Part shown: positions 7,512-16,143 of the stretch, in pieces
Layout of the letters: each line of letters begins with the position of its first letter
Position numbering within the stretch: position 1 is the first letter of the stretch
Source: JAKFWI01 sp031399165
GTDB taxonomy: Bacteria; Pseudomonadota; Alphaproteobacteria; Caulobacterales; Aquidulcibacteraceae
Direction: 5' to 3'
NCBI GenBank assembly: GCA_031399165.1
Contig: JANNOO010000046.1
Coordinates: 47,217-111,216, forward strand
DNA length: 64,000 bases
Translations under genes and position numbers: made by a program
The notes under the pieces: model-generated
Seen by the model: the letters and a program-made list of their open reading frames with translations, nothing else
Databases searched by the model: none
Told to the model about the DNA's origin: nothing

Positions 7512-8873
7512 ATGTCCGAAGGAACGGCGCGGGGCCCGCGGGAAACGCTTTCCCTGCTCGATGGGTCGGCGATCATTATCGGCATGGTGATCGGCGTCGG
7601 CATTTTCGCGACGCCATCGCTGGTCGCCCAAATGGCCGGCGATGGACCAACTTACCTTCTATTGTGGTTGCTTGGCGGCGTGCTCGCGCTGGTGGGCGCG
7701 CTCTGCTACGCCGAACTCGCAACCCGCTTTCCCAATGCGGGCGGTGAATATGCCTTTCTGTCGCGCGCCTATGGCCGGCAGGTCGGCGTGCTGTTTGCGT
7801 GGGCGCGCGGCTCTGTCATTCAAACCGGCGCCATCGCGCTCGTGGCGTTCGTTTATGGCGATTATGCCCAAACCATCGCGCCGCTCGGCGCCTACGGGCC
7901 AGCCATGCACGCCGCGATTATCATCGTCGTATTCACCGCGATAAACATGGCTGGAACCGCGTTCGGCAAAGGAACGCAGCAGATTTTCACCACGATCGAC
8001 ATCGCCGCCCTCGCCATGGTGATCGCCGCGGCGCTTGTCTTCACGGCAAACGGCGGCGCGCCGGCGCTGGCCGGGGAGGCGCCGCCGGTCCCGCGTTATG
8101 ACACGCTCGGCCTTGCCATGGTATTCGTGCTCCTAACCTTCGGCGGCTGGAATGAGGCCGCGTATATCTCGGCCGAGCTTCGCGATGGCCGGCGGAACAT
8201 GGTGCGCGTGCTGACGCTCTCCATCGTCATCGTTACCGCCATTTATCTTATGGCCGCCTGGTCTTATCTCCATGTTATGGGGCTCAGCGGTGTGCAGAAG
8301 TCGAATGCAATCGCAACCGATGTGACGCGCGTTGTCTTTGGCGCGCAGGGCGCGGTCGTGATGTCGGCCCTGGTTTGCGGCGCGGCCGTGAGCACGCTGA
8401 ACGCAACGATTTTCACCGGCGCGCGGGTCTATTATGCCCTCGGGCGCGACCTATCGGGACTTAAATTCTTTGGCATATGGAGTGGGCAGGGTGAAAATCC
8501 GCGCAACGCCTTTCTGCTCCAGGGCGCCATCGCGCTGGCGCTTGTGGCGTGGGGCGCGGTGTCCCGCGATGGTTTCAGGACGATGGTTGAATACACATCG
8601 CCTGTATTCTGGCTGTTCATGACCCTGACGGGTGTCTCGCTGTTTGTGTTTCGGCGGCGGGCGCCGGAGCGCGGCGCCTATTTCCGGGTTCCGCTCTATC
8701 CTCTCACGCCGCTGGTGTTCATCGGCATGTGCCTTTGGATGCTCTATTCAAGCCTTGTCTATACCGGCGCAGGCGCGCTCGTCGGCTTTGCCGTGCTGCT
8801 GCTCGGATTGCCGCTGGTGTTTCTCAGCCGCGCCCGCGAGCAAGCCTCCGGTCCGGCGGAGATTGCGCAATGA
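7512..8873 (+). CDS. APC-superfamily amino acid permease
   Basis: A 453-aa integral membrane protein with about 12 hydrophobic segments. The first helix carries SAIIIGMVIGVGIFATPS, the substrate-binding unwound helix typical of APC/LAT permeases, and helix 6 has FGGWNEAAYISAELRD, also characteristic. It probably exchanges or imports neutral amino acids; the substrate is not readable. ATG 7512 follows GAAGGAGCGGG, a strong ribosome binding site; the frame is open about 56 codons further upstream only because the broken toxin frame reads into it. Followed by an exported methyltransferase gene. Confidence 0.83.
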   Translation: MSEGTARGPRETLSLLDGSAIIIGMVIGVGIFATPSLVAQMAGDGPTYLLLWLLGGVLALVGALCYAELATRFPNAGGEYAFLSRAYGRQVGVLFAWARGSVIQTGAIALVAFVYGDYAQTIAPLGAYGPAMHAAIIIVVFTAINMAGTAFGKGTQQIFTTIDIAALAMVIAAALVFTANGGAPALAGEAPPVPRYDTLGLAMVFVLLTFGGWNEAAYISAELRDGRRNMVRVLTLSIVIVTAIYLMAAWSYLHVMGLSGVQKSNAIATDVTRVVFGAQGAVVMSALVCGAAVSTLNATIFTGARVYYALGRDLSGLKFFGIWSGQGENPRNAFLLQGAIALALVAWGAVSRDGFRTMVEYTSPVFWLFMTLTGVSLFVFRRRAPERGAYFRVPLYPLTPLVFIGMCLWMLYSSLVYTGAGALVGFAVLLLGLPLVFLSRAREQASGPAEIAQ

Positions 8874-8955
8874 TGTCGTCGCTTCGATTAATCGCCGGAT
8901 CGCAAATCTTGTCTGTTGTTCCCGCAGTTTGTCTCTTGAGGAGGAGGTTCCGCTC

Positions 8956-9771
8956 ATGACCCGGTCGTTTTTCAGAACGCTTGCGCTGTCCTGTGTCGCT
9001 GTGATCGTGGCTTGCGAGGCGCCGCTGGCGCAGCAGGCCAAGCCTTATGAGCCCACGGTCGGTCAGCAGGGCAAGGACGTGGTCTGGGTGCCGACGCCTC
9101 AGGCGCTTGTCGATCGCATGCTCGATATGGCGCGCGTAACAGTGGAAGATCATGTCGTCGATCTGGGATCAGGCGATGGCCGCACCGTCATCACCGCGGC
9201 CAAGCGTGGGGTGCGGGCGCGCGGCATTGAGTACAATCCCGATATGGTGGAATTGTCGAAGAAGAACGCTACGGCAGCCGGTGTTGGCAATCTCGCCACG
9301 TTCGAGCGGGGCGACATTTTCGAAAGCAAGTTCTCCGACGCCACTGTCATAACGCTGTTTCTGCTACCCGATCTGAATTTGCGCCTGCGCCCGATCCTGC
9401 TTGACATGAAGCCGGGTACGCGCGTCGTTTCGAACTCATTCGACATGGGCGATTGGGAGCCGGAGGCGCGGATTCAAGCGCCCAGCGAGAATTGCACGAG
9501 CTATTGCTCGGCGATGCTGTGGATCATACCGGCCAAGGTCGCTGGTGCGTGGCGCTTACCGCAAGGCGAGCTGACGCTCGAACAGAAATATCAGATGCTG
9601 ACCGGAACGCTGAAATCCGGAGGCAAGGCAGAGCTTATCAGCGAAGGTAAAATGGACGGCGCCAATATCACGTTCAAGGTCGGTGATCGCATCTATCGCG
9701 GCCGGGTCGAAGGCGGGAAAATGCAGGGCGTATTCGCAACCGAAACGAAGTGGGAGGCGACGCGCCGCTGA
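8956..9771 (+). CDS. Class I SAM-dependent methyltransferase-fold protein with an export signal
   Basis: Residues about 50-175 form a Rossmann methyltransferase: motif I VVDLGSGDGRTVI, an acidic ribose-binding residue in GIEYNP, and an FERGDIFES motif. A C-terminal extension of about 95 residues is unrelated to the catalytic fold. The N-terminus looks like an export signal: RSFFRT, a hydrophobic core, then IVAC, which fits a lipobox, so it may be a lipoprotein. That is odd because SAM is cytoplasmic; similar exported proteins are known in proteobacteria without a clear reaction. ATG 8956 follows GAGGAGG at 8941-8947. Confidence 0.75.
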   Translation: MTRSFFRTLALSCVAVIVACEAPLAQQAKPYEPTVGQQGKDVVWVPTPQALVDRMLDMARVTVEDHVVDLGSGDGRTVITAAKRGVRARGIEYNPDMVELSKKNATAAGVGNLATFERGDIFESKFSDATVITLFLLPDLNLRLRPILLDMKPGTRVVSNSFDMGDWEPEARIQAPSENCTSYCSAMLWIIPAKVAGAWRLPQGELTLEQKYQMLTGTLKSGGKAELISEGKMDGANITFKVGDRIYRGRVEGGKMQGVFATETKWEATRR

Positions 9772-9859
9772 GCGGGCGTTGACCCAAAATACACCTTGAC
9801 CGCGCCGCAATTGCGCCGTGAGCCCGGCGCGTCATCGGCCTCAGTTTGGAGGCGGATAA

Positions 9860-10408
9860 ATGCGCGGTGGGAAGGTCGCCAGGTCATTGCTCGCTCTGGC
9901 TGCGCTGGCGGCGCTCGGCGGGTGTGCAACCGTCAGCGCAGCGGAAAAATCGGCGATCGCTGGCGTCGATACCGCCGAAAGCACGATCGATTATGGCGGC
10001 TTCACCGCGCTGACCGGCGAATTGCGCGATTATCGCGCGGGCCGGCGCGTAAGCCTGGCGCAATTCCAGAAGATGGCGGGTGAGGGCGATACGCTGATCC
10101 TGGATGCGCGCTCAGCTTCGGCGTACGCGCGCGGGCACATCAAGGGCGCGGTCAATCTGCCGTTCACGGATTTCACCGCGCAAGGTCTGAAAGAAGCGAT
10201 CGGCGATCCACGCCGCCGTGTGCTGATTTATTGCAACAATAATTTCGCTAACAACGCCCAGCCGGTGATGCTGAAAGCGCCGCCGCTGGCGCTGAACATC
10301 CCAACCTTCATCAATCTGTACGGCTACGGCTATCAGAATATCTACGAGCTGCGCGACGTCGTCGATTTCACTGATCCCAAGGTGGGTTGGGTCAGCTCGA
10401 CGCCGTAG
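9860..10408 (+). CDS. Rhodanese-domain lipoprotein
   Basis: A 182-aa protein with a lipoprotein signal (lipobox LGGC, Cys22) and one rhodanese domain: TLILDARSASAYARGHIKGAVNLPF, then the active-site loop YCNNNF with Cys125. Rhodaneses carry persulfide sulfur on this Cys; here the loop is Asn-rich rather than the usual basic CxxGxR, so the substrate may differ. The export signal places it on the periplasmic side. No obvious sulfur-metabolism partner is next to it; it is preceded by the exported methyltransferase and faces a convergent lectin-like gene. Confidence 0.78.
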   Translation: MRGGKVARSLLALAALAALGGCATVSAAEKSAIAGVDTAESTIDYGGFTALTGELRDYRAGRRVSLAQFQKMAGEGDTLILDARSASAYARGHIKGAVNLPFTDFTAQGLKEAIGDPRRRVLIYCNNNFANNAQPVMLKAPPLALNIPTFINLYGYGYQNIYELRDVVDFTDPKVGWVSSTP

Positions 10409-10462
10409 GCGCTGACGTCGCCGCTTCGGACCGCAGGCCCGAGGCGGCGACGCACGCCTAGA

Positions 10463-11191
10463 TCACGGATTAGTCGGCACGAAGCAATACAGCATGCCGG
10501 CGCCGCCGGTGGCTACCAGATTGGCTTGGCTGCAGCCGCGGCTGCCATGCGTCGAGTTCCACGACGAATTGCCGCCGCCCTGCCGGTCATGGTGACCGAC
10601 CTGCGCGCTGCCGGGCGCGCCATCCTTGTTGCTCGTCCAGTTCGAGCAGGTCTTGTCTTCGCCAGCCGGGCCGGCGAAGGCGCGCCCGTCGGGCGTCGTG
10701 CCGGTGAGGATGTCGTGCACGTTCGGCATATCGCCAGCGCCGTTGACAAAGTCGCCCTTTTCGTTGAGCGCGAAGCGTTTGCCGATCGGCGGGCCGATGC
10801 GCGCTTTCTCGATCGTGTCGCCATGCAGTGTGGAACTGTCGCCAATCAACTGACCCTTGGCGTTATACCAGGGGCCAGCGCCGATACGGTCGCGCGCATT
10901 CACGGCGTTGGCTCCCTGCGTGCTGAGATAAGCGACCCATTTGACGCCGCCGCGCCCCGCCGCCGCGCCAAGCTGCTGGCAGTGCGCGTCCGCGCCAGCC
11001 AGGCCGCCGTAATTGGCGCCGTCGCCCTTTGGCGTGCTGGTTATGAAAAATGTCATCGGCTGCGGCGGGCCAGCGGGCGGGCCGCCAGCGCGTGCGCCGG
11101 GCGGGGCGCCAGCGGGCGCCTGGGCCAGCGCGACGAAAGCGGCGGCGGTGAAAGCGGCGGCTGCGGCGGCGAATAAAAACTTATCTCTCAT
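10463..11191 (-). CDS. Secreted lectin-like (C-type lectin/endostatin-fold) protein
   Basis: A 242-aa secreted protein with an Ala-rich signal peptide and a Pro/Gly/Ala linker, followed by a domain starting MTFFITSTPKGDGANYGGLAGADAHC. The pattern of a first Cys after GLAGADAHC, LSTQGANAVNARDRIG, the CSNWTS segment, a SWNSTHGSRGC segment and a final YCFVP with paired cysteines resembles the C-type lectin/endostatin-like family often annotated simply as lectin in alphaproteobacteria. Ligand unknown; surface or periplasmic location is inferred. Convergent with the rhodanese gene. Confidence 0.65.
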   Translation of the reverse strand: MRDKFLFAAAAAAFTAAAFVALAQAPAGAPPGARAGGPPAGPPQPMTFFITSTPKGDGANYGGLAGADAHCQQLGAAAGRGGVKWVAYLSTQGANAVNARDRIGAGPWYNAKGQLIGDSSTLHGDTIEKARIGPPIGKRFALNEKGDFVNGAGDMPNVHDILTGTTPDGRAFAGPAGEDKTCSNWTSNKDGAPGSAQVGHHDRQGGGNSSWNSTHGSRGCSQANLVATGGAGMLYCFVPTNP

Positions 11192-11239
11192 GATATCCTC
11201 CCGGGAAAACTGACGTGTCCGTCTTGGTTGTCTACGCTG

Positions 11240-12025
11240 TTATACTCCAAACACTCTCTTCAAAATCGCGCTACTGCGCTTGATCGGATCCTTGCGGATC
11301 GCGGCTTCTTCCTGGCCAACGTAGTAGAAAGCACCGTCTAGCGCCTTCGTAACGGCGAAGTCGATCACTTGGCCCTTCACGTTCGCGCCAAGGTTGGCGC
11401 CGCCAAGGCTCATCCCGCCTAAATTGAGGCTGGAGGAGGCGCGATCGAGCGCGGTGAAGGCGCCGGTAGTCTGCAAAGCGCCTTCCATCTTGGGGCGCAG
11501 CAATTTGGTGAGGTCCGGCGCGGTCCTGCCACGCAGATAATCGGTGGCGGCGGTTTCGTTGCCGCGCAGAATTGAAAGCGCGTCGGTGAGCGTGATGCCG
11601 CTGATGGCGTTGACGAACAAGGTCTTGGCGGCGGGCATGGATTGCTCGGCCGCGCGGTTCATCCTGAGTTCGACATCGTCCAGCGGGCCGGAAAGTCCTA
11701 GCGGCTTCAGCGATTTCTGCGCCTTGCCGAGCGTGCCGGGCAAGGGAATGCGAATCTTGCCGTCACCGAAGAAGCCGTCGAGTTTGCCCAGCCGGCCGGT
11801 GGCGGCGATTGCGCCGAGGCGGAGCGCTTCCTTAAGGCCCGATGCAGCGTCGCTTTGCGTAAGCCCCGCCCCAAGGACGGCGCCAACACCCGTCGCGGAG
11901 CTACCGCCCGCCTTGGCGCCTGACCCCCTGATGGCGCCGATGAAGTCCTCGAGAGATTGCGCCTGCGCGAGGCTGGCCGCGCCCCAGAGACCGGCGCCAA
12001 GAACAAGCGTCCGCCGATCGAGCAT
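11240..12025 (-). CDS. DUF4197 family secreted protein
   Basis: A protein of about 261 aa with a signal peptide (LVLGAGLWGAASLAQAQ) and the DUF4197 body: SGLKEALRLGA, DGFFGDGKIRIPLPG, LELRMNRAAEQ-like segment, NAISGITLTDALSIL, ATDYLRGRT and a C-terminal YVGQEEAAIRKDP...ILKRVFG. Proteins of this family are periplasmic and of unknown function. The ATG at 12025 is preferred because a GGGGAGG ribosome binding site lies just upstream on the minus strand; the frame stays open to 12076. Confidence 0.78.
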   Translation of the reverse strand: MLDRRTLVLGAGLWGAASLAQAQSLEDFIGAIRGSGAKAGGSSATGVGAVLGAGLTQSDAASGLKEALRLGAIAATGRLGKLDGFFGDGKIRIPLPGTLGKAQKSLKPLGLSGPLDDVELRMNRAAEQSMPAAKTLFVNAISGITLTDALSILRGNETAATDYLRGRTAPDLTKLLRPKMEGALQTTGAFTALDRASSSLNLGGMSLGGANLGANVKGQVIDFAVTKALDGAFYYVGQEEAAIRKDPIKRSSAILKRVFGV

Positions 12026-12149
12026 GTCTGCCTCCCCGCTATCGATGGCGTCACAATTCCGCCGTCCAAGACACATTACCAGTTAGAAACGGGCGCGCAC
12101 CTGTTTCGACGTGCTAAACTGTCCGCGGTTGTTCGTGTGGGGACTCCTG

Positions 12150-12518
12150 ATGAGCTTTGATCTTTCAAAAGTAGTTGCGGAACTGGGCGACGACATGATC
12201 GCCAAGTGTGGCGAGCCAGTTGGGCTTACCAAGGAACAGTCGGTGCGCGTAGCCCATGCGCTGGCGGCGCGTTTCAATCTGGGCGGCGAAGAGATGATCA
12301 AGAAGGCAGCCGAAGATACCGGGATCGACGAGGAAGCCGTGAGCGCGGTCAGCAAGAAGCTCGTTGAAGCCGGCAAGGAAAAGGTGATGGAAGAAAGCGG
12401 CGCCGCCGCCGCCATCGAAAAGGCCAAAGCCGACGCCGCCGCCGCCGCGCAAGCCGCGGCTGGCAATATGGCCAAGCAGGCCGGCGGCATGTTCGGCAAG
12501 CTCTTCGGAAAAGCCTGA
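12150..12518 (+). CDS. Small Ala/Lys-rich helical protein, function unknown
   Basis: A 122-aa cytoplasmic-looking protein with no signal peptide. It starts SFDLSKVVAELGDDMIAKCG and shows regular heptad-like Ala/Lys/Glu helices in the middle (residues about 85-108, alternating A and K) and ends GGMFGKLFGKA. I do not recognise a family; it looks like a small coiled-coil or DNA/stress-associated protein. ATG 12150 follows GGGGACTCCTG. A strong rho-independent terminator closes it. It faces the CsbD-like gene convergently. Confidence 0.6.
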   Translation: MSFDLSKVVAELGDDMIAKCGEPVGLTKEQSVRVAHALAARFNLGGEEMIKKAAEDTGIDEEAVSAVSKKLVEAGKEKVMEESGAAAAIEKAKADAAAAAQAAAGNMAKQAGGMFGKLFGKA

Positions 12519-12565
12519 CCTAAAGTAGCGCCGCCGCCGCGTTCGAGCGAAGCGCCACAAGCAAT

Positions 12566-12600
12566 AAAAAGCCCCGCCTGGCCTCAGGCGGGGCTTTCTT
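12566..12600. terminator. Strong bidirectional rho-independent terminator
   Basis: AAAAAGCCCCGCCTG - GCCT - CAGGCGGGGCTTTCTT: a perfect 11-bp GC stem (GCCCCGCCTG / CAGGCGGGGC) with a 4-base loop, flanked by A5 and T-rich sides. It serves both the gene ending at 12518 and the convergent CsbD-like gene. Confidence 0.92.
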
Positions 12601-12614
12601 TGAGATGGCGCCTT

Positions 12615-12800
12615 TTAGCGCTTATCCCGATTTTCTTTCAGCGCATCTTTTGCGCCGCCGACGGTGTTCTGCACTTTTCCGGCTATTTGATCTGCGCGGC
12701 CTTCTGCTTTCAGCTTCTCATCGCCAAGCACTTTGCCAGCCGCTTCCTTCGCTTTGCCGCCAATGTTCTTTGCGGCCCCTTCAGCGCGATCACGATCCAT
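12615..12800 (-). CDS. CsbD family stress protein
   Basis: A 61-aa highly charged protein with the CsbD/YjbJ pattern of repeating GKAKE and GRADQIAGK-type segments: DRAEGAAKNIGGKAKEAAGK, then KLKAEGRADQIAGKVQNTVG, ending DALKENRDKR. CsbD proteins are induced in general stress and have no known enzymatic activity. It is convergent with the gene ending at 12518 and shares the terminator between them. Confidence 0.85.
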   Translation of the reverse strand: MDRDRAEGAAKNIGGKAKEAAGKVLGDEKLKAEGRADQIAGKVQNTVGGAKDALKENRDKR

Positions 12801-12875
12801 AAGCTAACTCCTTCAGCGCCGCTTTCGCGGGTGTTTGAAAGCTACGTCTGGCGCTAAAAACGGTTCCTGCGGCAA

Positions 12876-13541
12876 TCAGGCGAACCAACCGGCCTGTTCG
12901 AACGAAAGGCGCGGGTTGCGTGGATACAAACGCTCATTTGAGCCATAACCCAGCGAGCAGATGAAGTTTGATTTAATTTGGGCGTCTGCGAAAAACGCTT
13001 TGTCCACACTATCATTATCGAAGCCTGACATTGGCCCGCAATCGAGCCCCAATGCGCGCGCGGCGATGATGAGATAGGCGCCTTGCAAAGAGCCGTTGCG
13101 GAACGCCGTCACTTGCTTTTCCGCATCCCCCTTATTGCGGAAAGTCTCGCGCAGCATTTCGCCTCGAGACGGAAACAGGATTGGCATCTGCTCGCCGAAA
13201 TCGAGATCGTAGCCAATGATCACCGTTACCGGCGCCTCAAGGATCTTCGCCTTGTTGCCGTCAGCCGCAAGCGCAGAGAGCTTCGCCTTGCCTTCGGCGC
13301 TTCGCACCCAGACAAAACGGGCGGGGCAGGTGTTTGACGCGGTAGGCCCGAATTTGAACACGTCATAGAGTTGTCGCAGCAGCGCTTCGGGCACTTCGCG
13401 GTCAGTCCAGCCCTGGCGCGTGCGGGCAAGGCGAAATGTCTGGCCGAGCGCAAGTTCATCCAGCGGCTCGTGAAAAAACGTGGGAATGGGTTCGGACAAA
13501 GGGCCAGCCTCCAGCAGCTCACCTGCACATAAGGATGGCAC
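12876..13541 (-). CDS. rutE: Malonic semialdehyde reductase / nitroreductase-fold protein (RutE-like)
   Basis: FMN-dependent nitroreductase-fold protein of the RutE/HadB group, which reduces malonic semialdehyde to 3-hydroxypropionate, a toxic by-product of pyrimidine breakdown. Strong match to the family pattern: TRQGWTDREVPEALL, KFGPTASNTCPARFVWVRSAEGK, SLQGAYLIIAARALGLDCGPMSGFD, and GYGSNERLYPRNPRLSFEQA at the C-terminus. The first 20 or so residues are poorly conserved, so the true start may lie a little downstream of 13541. No other rut genes are nearby, so the role may be general aldehyde or quinone reduction. Confidence 0.82.
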   Translation of the reverse strand: MPSLCAGELLEAGPLSEPIPTFFHEPLDELALGQTFRLARTRQGWTDREVPEALLRQLYDVFKFGPTASNTCPARFVWVRSAEGKAKLSALAADGNKAKILEAPVTVIIGYDLDFGEQMPILFPSRGEMLRETFRNKGDAEKQVTAFRNGSLQGAYLIIAARALGLDCGPMSGFDNDSVDKAFFADAQIKSNFICSLGYGSNERLYPRNPRLSFEQAGWFA

Positions 13542-13602
13542 ATGAGGATGGCCTACGCGCCTGGGTCAAGACGCGGCGCGCGCGTAATGTTAGCCAGATG
13601 TG

Positions 13603-14055
13603 ATGAGCGACGAACTGCCTGCCGCCGGCCTTTCCGGCCGCGTCCACCATCTGCCGGTGCGCATTTATTATGAGGACACTGATTTCACCGGCCTCGTTTA
13701 CCACGCCAATTATTTGCGCTTTTTCGAACGCGGCCGGTCCGATTTCCTGCGGGCGGCTGGCATTCGCCATGCCGAACTGGCCGAGGCCGATACAGCGTTC
13801 ACGGTTCTGCGCATCGACGTGAAATTCCTGAAGGCTGCGAGGATCGACGATATCCTGACCGTGCTGACCAGCTTTGACGCGGTAAGGGGCGCCCGGATGC
13901 TGATTGGCCAGAAATTGGCGCGCGGGGACGACCTTATCGCTATTGCCGCGGTAGAGGTGTGTTGCATATCGATGACAGGGCGGGCCAAGCGGGCGCCTGC
14001 TTTGCTTGTGGATAAGCTGAAACCTTATCTTGAACCGGCGCAATCCATGTTTTGA
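13603..14055 (+). CDS. ybgC: Tol-Pal associated acyl-CoA thioesterase YbgC
   Basis: Hot-dog-fold thioesterase of the YbgC group, the standard first gene of the Tol-Pal cluster. The catalytic signature is YYEDTDFTGLVYHANYLRFFERGR: the Asp in DTDFTG and the VYHANYL motif are diagnostic. Length 150 aa is normal. It is believed to act on acyl groups linked to phospholipid or acyl carrier protein metabolism near the membrane. ATG 13603 is immediately preceded by an in-frame GTG (13600). The gene restores the conserved ruv-to-tol synteny after the accessory block at 5.5-13.5 kb. Confidence 0.93.
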   Translation: MSDELPAAGLSGRVHHLPVRIYYEDTDFTGLVYHANYLRFFERGRSDFLRAAGIRHAELAEADTAFTVLRIDVKFLKAARIDDILTVLTSFDAVRGARMLIGQKLARGDDLIAIAAVEVCCISMTGRAKRAPALLVDKLKPYLEPAQSMF

Positions 14056-14162
14056 ACAAATTCCGGGGCCTAAACCGGGGTGCAACAAGGTCGCTTCCCG
14101 GCCGGCAGAACGCTATCGGATTTCGAAGGCGGCCCGATATGGGCCGGGTCCTGGGAGAACGC

Positions 14163-14857
<695 letters not shown>

Positions 14858-14858
<1 letters not shown>

Positions 14859-15340
14859 TGGGCGCGGGCGCCATGGCGCGGAGCGGCGGGCGGCGCGGAC
14901 GGCGTGCGCGCAAACGCCTTAACGGCGAGATTAACGTCACGCCGTTCGTGGACGTGATGCTCGTACTGCTGATCGTGTTCATGGTCACGGCGCCGATGCT
15001 GACGTCAGGCGTGCCGGTTGAATTGCCAAAGACCGAAGCCAAGGCGCTGCCGGCTGACAAAACGCCGCTGACGATCACCGTCGATGCGGCGGGACAAGTG
15101 TTCATCCAAGAAACGCCGATCGAACTGGACGCGCTGCTACCGCGCCTCGAAGCGGTGGCGAGTGCCGGTTACGAACAGCGCATCTTCATCCGCGCCGATA
15201 ACAAATCCGAATACGGCAAGGTCGCCGAGGTGATGGCGCGCATCAATGCGGCCGGATACAAAAACCTCGGCCTCGTCACCGATCCGCTGCGCACGCCGGT
15301 AGAGCCCGGCGCGCCCCAAACCCCGCAGAGCGGGGGTTAG
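14858..15340 (+). CDS. tolR: Tol-Pal transmembrane protein TolR
   Basis: ExbD/TolR family: a short cytoplasmic basic N-terminus, one transmembrane helix with the essential Asp in NVTPFVDVMLVLLIVFMVT, and a periplasmic domain of about 120 aa ending VPQTPQSGG-like. The Asp in FVDVML is the proton-carrying residue. The start ATG at 14858 overlaps the tolQ stop (TGATG), showing translational coupling. Follows tolQ and precedes tolA. Confidence 0.95.
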
Positions 15341-15348
15341 GAGGCGCC

Positions 15349-16089
15349 ATGCCCCTCGGCTGGCTCCTTTCGGTCCTCGCACACATCGCGGCGGTCTGCG
15401 CCGGGCTTATCGTGTGGCCGCAGGCGCGGGCGGCTCTGGATGCCGGCGGCGCGATCGTGCCGGTTGAGGTGGTGAGTTTTTCCGACATCTCCAATGTTTC
15501 GCCGATAGCGCCAAAAGATGCGGCGCCCGCCGAGACGATTGTCGAGGAGGGCGCGCCAAAGGAAGCGGCCGCGCCGCCGGAGCCCGAGCCCGCGGAAGCA
15601 ATCGCCGACAAAACCAAGCCAGTTCCCAAGAAGCAGCCTGACAAGCCGAAAACCCTCGATTTCGCCAGCTTGCAGCAATTGATCGACAGGTCGCGGCCGA
15701 AGGCGGGCTCAGGGCAAACCACTACCGCGCCAAATGCGCCGACAGGCGATAAACCGCGCCAGGGGTTTGGCTTGCAGAATGGGCTCACCGCATCAATTGC
15801 GGATTATCTCGCCAGCGTGTTTGAGCGCTGCTGGCGCAGCCCGGCGGACATGCCCAATCCGGAGCGTTTGATCGTCACCGTACGCGTAACGCTTAACAAG
15901 GATGGAACGCTGGCCGCCGATCCGCGTGCTATCAGCGCGGTGATGCCCGGCGATGCGCCAATGCGCGTGGCGGCGGACAACGCCTTGCGGGCCGTGCGCA
16001 CCTGCGGGCCCTACAGGCTGCCGGCTGATTCCTATGCCGAATGGCGCGAGATGGACCTGCGCTTCGGCGTCAAAGGCTTGATCCAGTGA
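15349..16089 (+). CDS. tolA: Tol-Pal system periplasmic energy transducer TolA (divergent)
   Basis: TolA links the TolQR motor to TolB-Pal. This 246-aa protein has one N-terminal transmembrane helix (LLSVLAHIAAVCAGLIVWP), a Pro/Ala/Glu/Lys-rich middle (EAAAPPEPEPAEAI..KPVPKKQPDKPKT) expected to span the periplasm, and a C-terminal TonB/TolA-like domain (YLASVFERCWRSPADMPNP...RVTLNKDG...AVRTCGPYRLP). It is shorter and less conserved than enterobacterial TolA, as in other alphaproteobacteria. AGGAGG ribosome binding site precedes ATG 15349. Identity rests mostly on position in the cluster and the C-terminal pattern. Confidence 0.85.
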   Translation: MPLGWLLSVLAHIAAVCAGLIVWPQARAALDAGGAIVPVEVVSFSDISNVSPIAPKDAAPAETIVEEGAPKEAAAPPEPEPAEAIADKTKPVPKKQPDKPKTLDFASLQQLIDRSRPKAGSGQTTTAPNAPTGDKPRQGFGLQNGLTASIADYLASVFERCWRSPADMPNPERLIVTVRVTLNKDGTLAADPRAISAVMPGDAPMRVAADNALRAVRTCGPYRLPADSYAEWREMDLRFGVKGLIQ

Positions 16090-16143
16090 GCTATCGCGCC
16101 CAAACGGGTCAAGATAGGGCCGGACAACGAGAGAGAGAATAAA

